A DNA stretch of 33,017 bases from Bacteroidales bacterium. Lineage in GTDB: Bacteria > Bacteroidota > Bacteroidia > Bacteroidales > UBA12077. The notes under the pieces are model-generated. The model ran no database searches, was not told where the DNA came from, and was given only the letters and a program-made list of their open reading frames with translations. The number at the start of each line of letters is the position of its first letter. Within the stretch, counting starts at the first letter, position 1. The DNA lies in NCBI GenBank assembly GCA_027859205.1, contig JAQIBH010000059.1, forward strand, positions 1-33,017, given 5' to 3'. The position numbers and the translations under genes were made by a program. Shown piece by piece: positions 31,860 through 33,017 of this stretch.

Positions 31860-32864
31860 TTACAACATAATCCCACAAAGCTCTTCAAGGCCCTTTTTAA
31901 GATTAAACAAATTCATATGATACTTTTCTGAATATTCTATTAAATATTTATTTGCTGTTTCATTAATCTTGTTTAATATTTTATTCGCATCTTCTTGTGT
32001 GATAGTTTTTAAATCTGTATCCAAATCATAAAATAAATTACTTGCATTGTTACCAGAATCACTATTACTTTTCTTCAGTTCAATTAATAATGGTTCATAT
32101 TTCATTTTATCAGAATCCTTTTTAGAATAATTCATAATAGCATTATACATAGTATTATGTCCAACATGATCCATCATTTCAAATAATCCAAAATCAGGAA
32201 CAAGCTGTTTTGCAATATCATCAAATTGTTTAAAACCTAAACCCAACTCTTTCATTATATCAAAAGCAACTATTTGTATTTGTAGCAATATACGATTTAG
32301 AATAAACGCGCTATCTTCATTTTGTTCCAAATAAAATCTCTTAATATCATCTAAAAATAATTTAGCTTTCTCAAGCGAAATATCATCAGTAAATTCTGAT
32401 GAAATTAATTCCACGACATTTTTAAAAGCGATAGGATAAAAGAAATGCAAACCAAGTACTCGATTTTTTCGCTGAACATTTTCAGATAATTCTGAAGGTA
32501 AAATTGAAGATGAGTTTGATGCTAAAATACATGACGTTTTAACAATTTTGTCCAGTTGATGAAAGATTTCTGATTTAACATCAGGTTCTTCAATAATAGA
32601 TTCAATAATAATATCACATTGAGCAAAATCTGATAAATTATTTGTGATTCTATATTTAAATCTAAGATCAAACACCTCTTGACTAATGATACCGTGCTTT
32701 AGTTGCCTTTTGATTTTTTTATGGTATGTCTTACCAAGAGTCTCTTTATGATCAGGATTTCGGGTAAACCATATTAACTCGTATCTAAAATCAGATAAAT
32801 AATTAAAAATATCTGATCCCATTTTACCACTTCCTATTATACCAACAACTTTAATTTCGTTCAT
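31860..32864 (-). CDS. 3-hydroxyacyl-CoA dehydrogenase family protein
   Basis: A 334-aa protein with the NAD-binding loop GIIGSGKMGSDI (Gly11, Gly13, Gly16). The catalytic His140 in GLHFFYP pairs with Glu152 in NVVELI, twelve residues apart as in the family, and Ser118 lies in ASNSSS. The C-terminal half is helical and more divergent than in typical FadB/HBDH members. It oxidises or reduces 3-hydroxyacyl/3-ketoacyl thioesters. Since no FabG-like ketoreductase is in the window, it could in principle supply 3-keto reduction for the neighbouring KS (speculative). The start ATG 32864 is about 35 bp from the intron-like end. Confidence 0.9.
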   Translation of the reverse strand: MNEIKVVGIIGSGKMGSDIFNYLSDFRYELIWFTRNPDHKETLGKTYHKKIKRQLKHGIISQEVFDLRFKYRITNNLSDFAQCDIIIESIIEEPDVKSEIFHQLDKIVKTSCILASNSSSILPSELSENVQRKNRVLGLHFFYPIAFKNVVELISSEFTDDISLEKAKLFLDDIKRFYLEQNEDSAFILNRILLQIQIVAFDIMKELGLGFKQFDDIAKQLVPDFGLFEMMDHVGHNTMYNAIMNYSKKDSDKMKYEPLLIELKKSNSDSGNNASNLFYDLDTDLKTITQEDANKILNKINETANKYLIEYSEKYHMNLFNLKKGLEELCGIML

Positions 32865-32902
32865 TTCGTCGAATTTTGGTATATAAATTTAATAGTTTTA
32901 AA

Positions 32903-32980
32903 ATCGAGTAGGTAGAGGGATTACTCCCTCGTCCCCTCACACCACCACGCATGCTCTCGCACGTGGCGGTTTCAGTTAAT
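32903..32980 (-). mobile_element. Likely 3' end (domains V-VI) of a group II intron
   Basis: On the minus strand, ACCGCCACG-TGC, a GAGA tetraloop and GCA-TG-CGTGGTGGT fold into a long hairpin with a two-nucleotide bulge, like domain V. It is followed by a second hairpin, GAGGGA-GTAA-TCCCTC, and the tail CTACCTACTCGAT, like domain VI with its branch-point region and 3' end. This matches the ends I recall of reverse-transcriptase-encoding bacterial introns. The maturase gene, if present, would lie beyond the right edge. The upper stem of the domain V-like hairpin is shorter than usual, so a degenerate copy or other structured repeat is possible. Confidence 0.55.
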
Positions 32981-33017
32981 AGTTTAACTTTTCGTAATTT
33001 AATGACAAATTAAACAA

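Noticed and set aside
1-33017. CRISPR arrays, tRNA or rRNA genes
   Set aside because: No regularly spaced direct repeats and no tRNA cloverleaf or rRNA-like segment was seen by eye; a covariance-model scan would be needed to exclude small RNAs.

Overview
The window looks like the chromosome of a member of the Bacteroidota. The DNA is very AT-rich, Shine-Dalgarno motifs are mostly absent, and TAnnTTTG-type promoter boxes occur (26015-26022 and 29952-29959). The gene families also fit, especially a trifunctional MMPL/acyltransferase/methyltransferase fusion and a B12-type radical SAM lipid enzyme. I would guess a Marinilabiliales/Bacteroidales-like marine or gut bacterium, but the order is inference. 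No rRNA or tRNA gene was seen.

Most of the window (1 to about 28.6 kb, all + strand) is one large type II fatty-acid/polyketide locus of the aryl-polyene / flexirubin (dialkylresorcinol-associated) kind. From left to right: a partial ketosynthase (KS), an acyl carrier protein (ACP), an LpxL-like acyltransferase, a B12/radical SAM enzyme, a hot-dog dehydratase-like protein, an unknown protein, a BtrH-like acyltransferase, an ABC exporter pair, an inserted four-helix-bundle gene, a thioesterase, a KS, a short KS-like protein, a second ACP, a KS plus a chain-length-factor-like KS, a NodB deacetylase, a LolA-like protein, a lipoprotein, a second hot-dog protein, a GT2-DUF2062 glycosyltransferase, the 1292-aa trifunctional fusion, a phytoene-desaturase-like oxidoreductase, a C45/AAT-type Ntn hydrolase, a second desaturase-like oxidoreductase, a TPR lipoprotein and a PaaK-like ligase.

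Proposed division of labour (inference): the ligase activates a starter. The KS, ACP and hot-dog proteins build an unsaturated chain. The FAD enzymes and the radical SAM enzyme tailor it. The BtrH, PlsC, LpxL and C45 proteins transfer acyl groups to amines or lipids. The ABC, MMPL, LolA and lipoprotein genes move the product to the outer membrane. No ketoreductase of the FabG type, aromatic ammonia lyase or DarA/DarB was seen. The locus is cut at the left edge, so these may lie outside.

From 28.6 to 30.5 kb the DNA is scrambled. An outer-membrane-type gene on the minus strand is broken by an in-frame TGA. A remnant duplicates the 3' end of the ligase and is followed by a terminator-like hairpin. 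A ParE/RelE-type toxin-antitoxin pair comes next. From 30.5 to 32.9 kb two minus-strand genes encode another KS and a 3-hydroxyacyl-CoA dehydrogenase. The last ~115 bp carry what looks like the 3' end of a group II intron in minus orientation. Palindromic intergenic repeats of two families sit directly after several stop codons in the biosynthetic locus.
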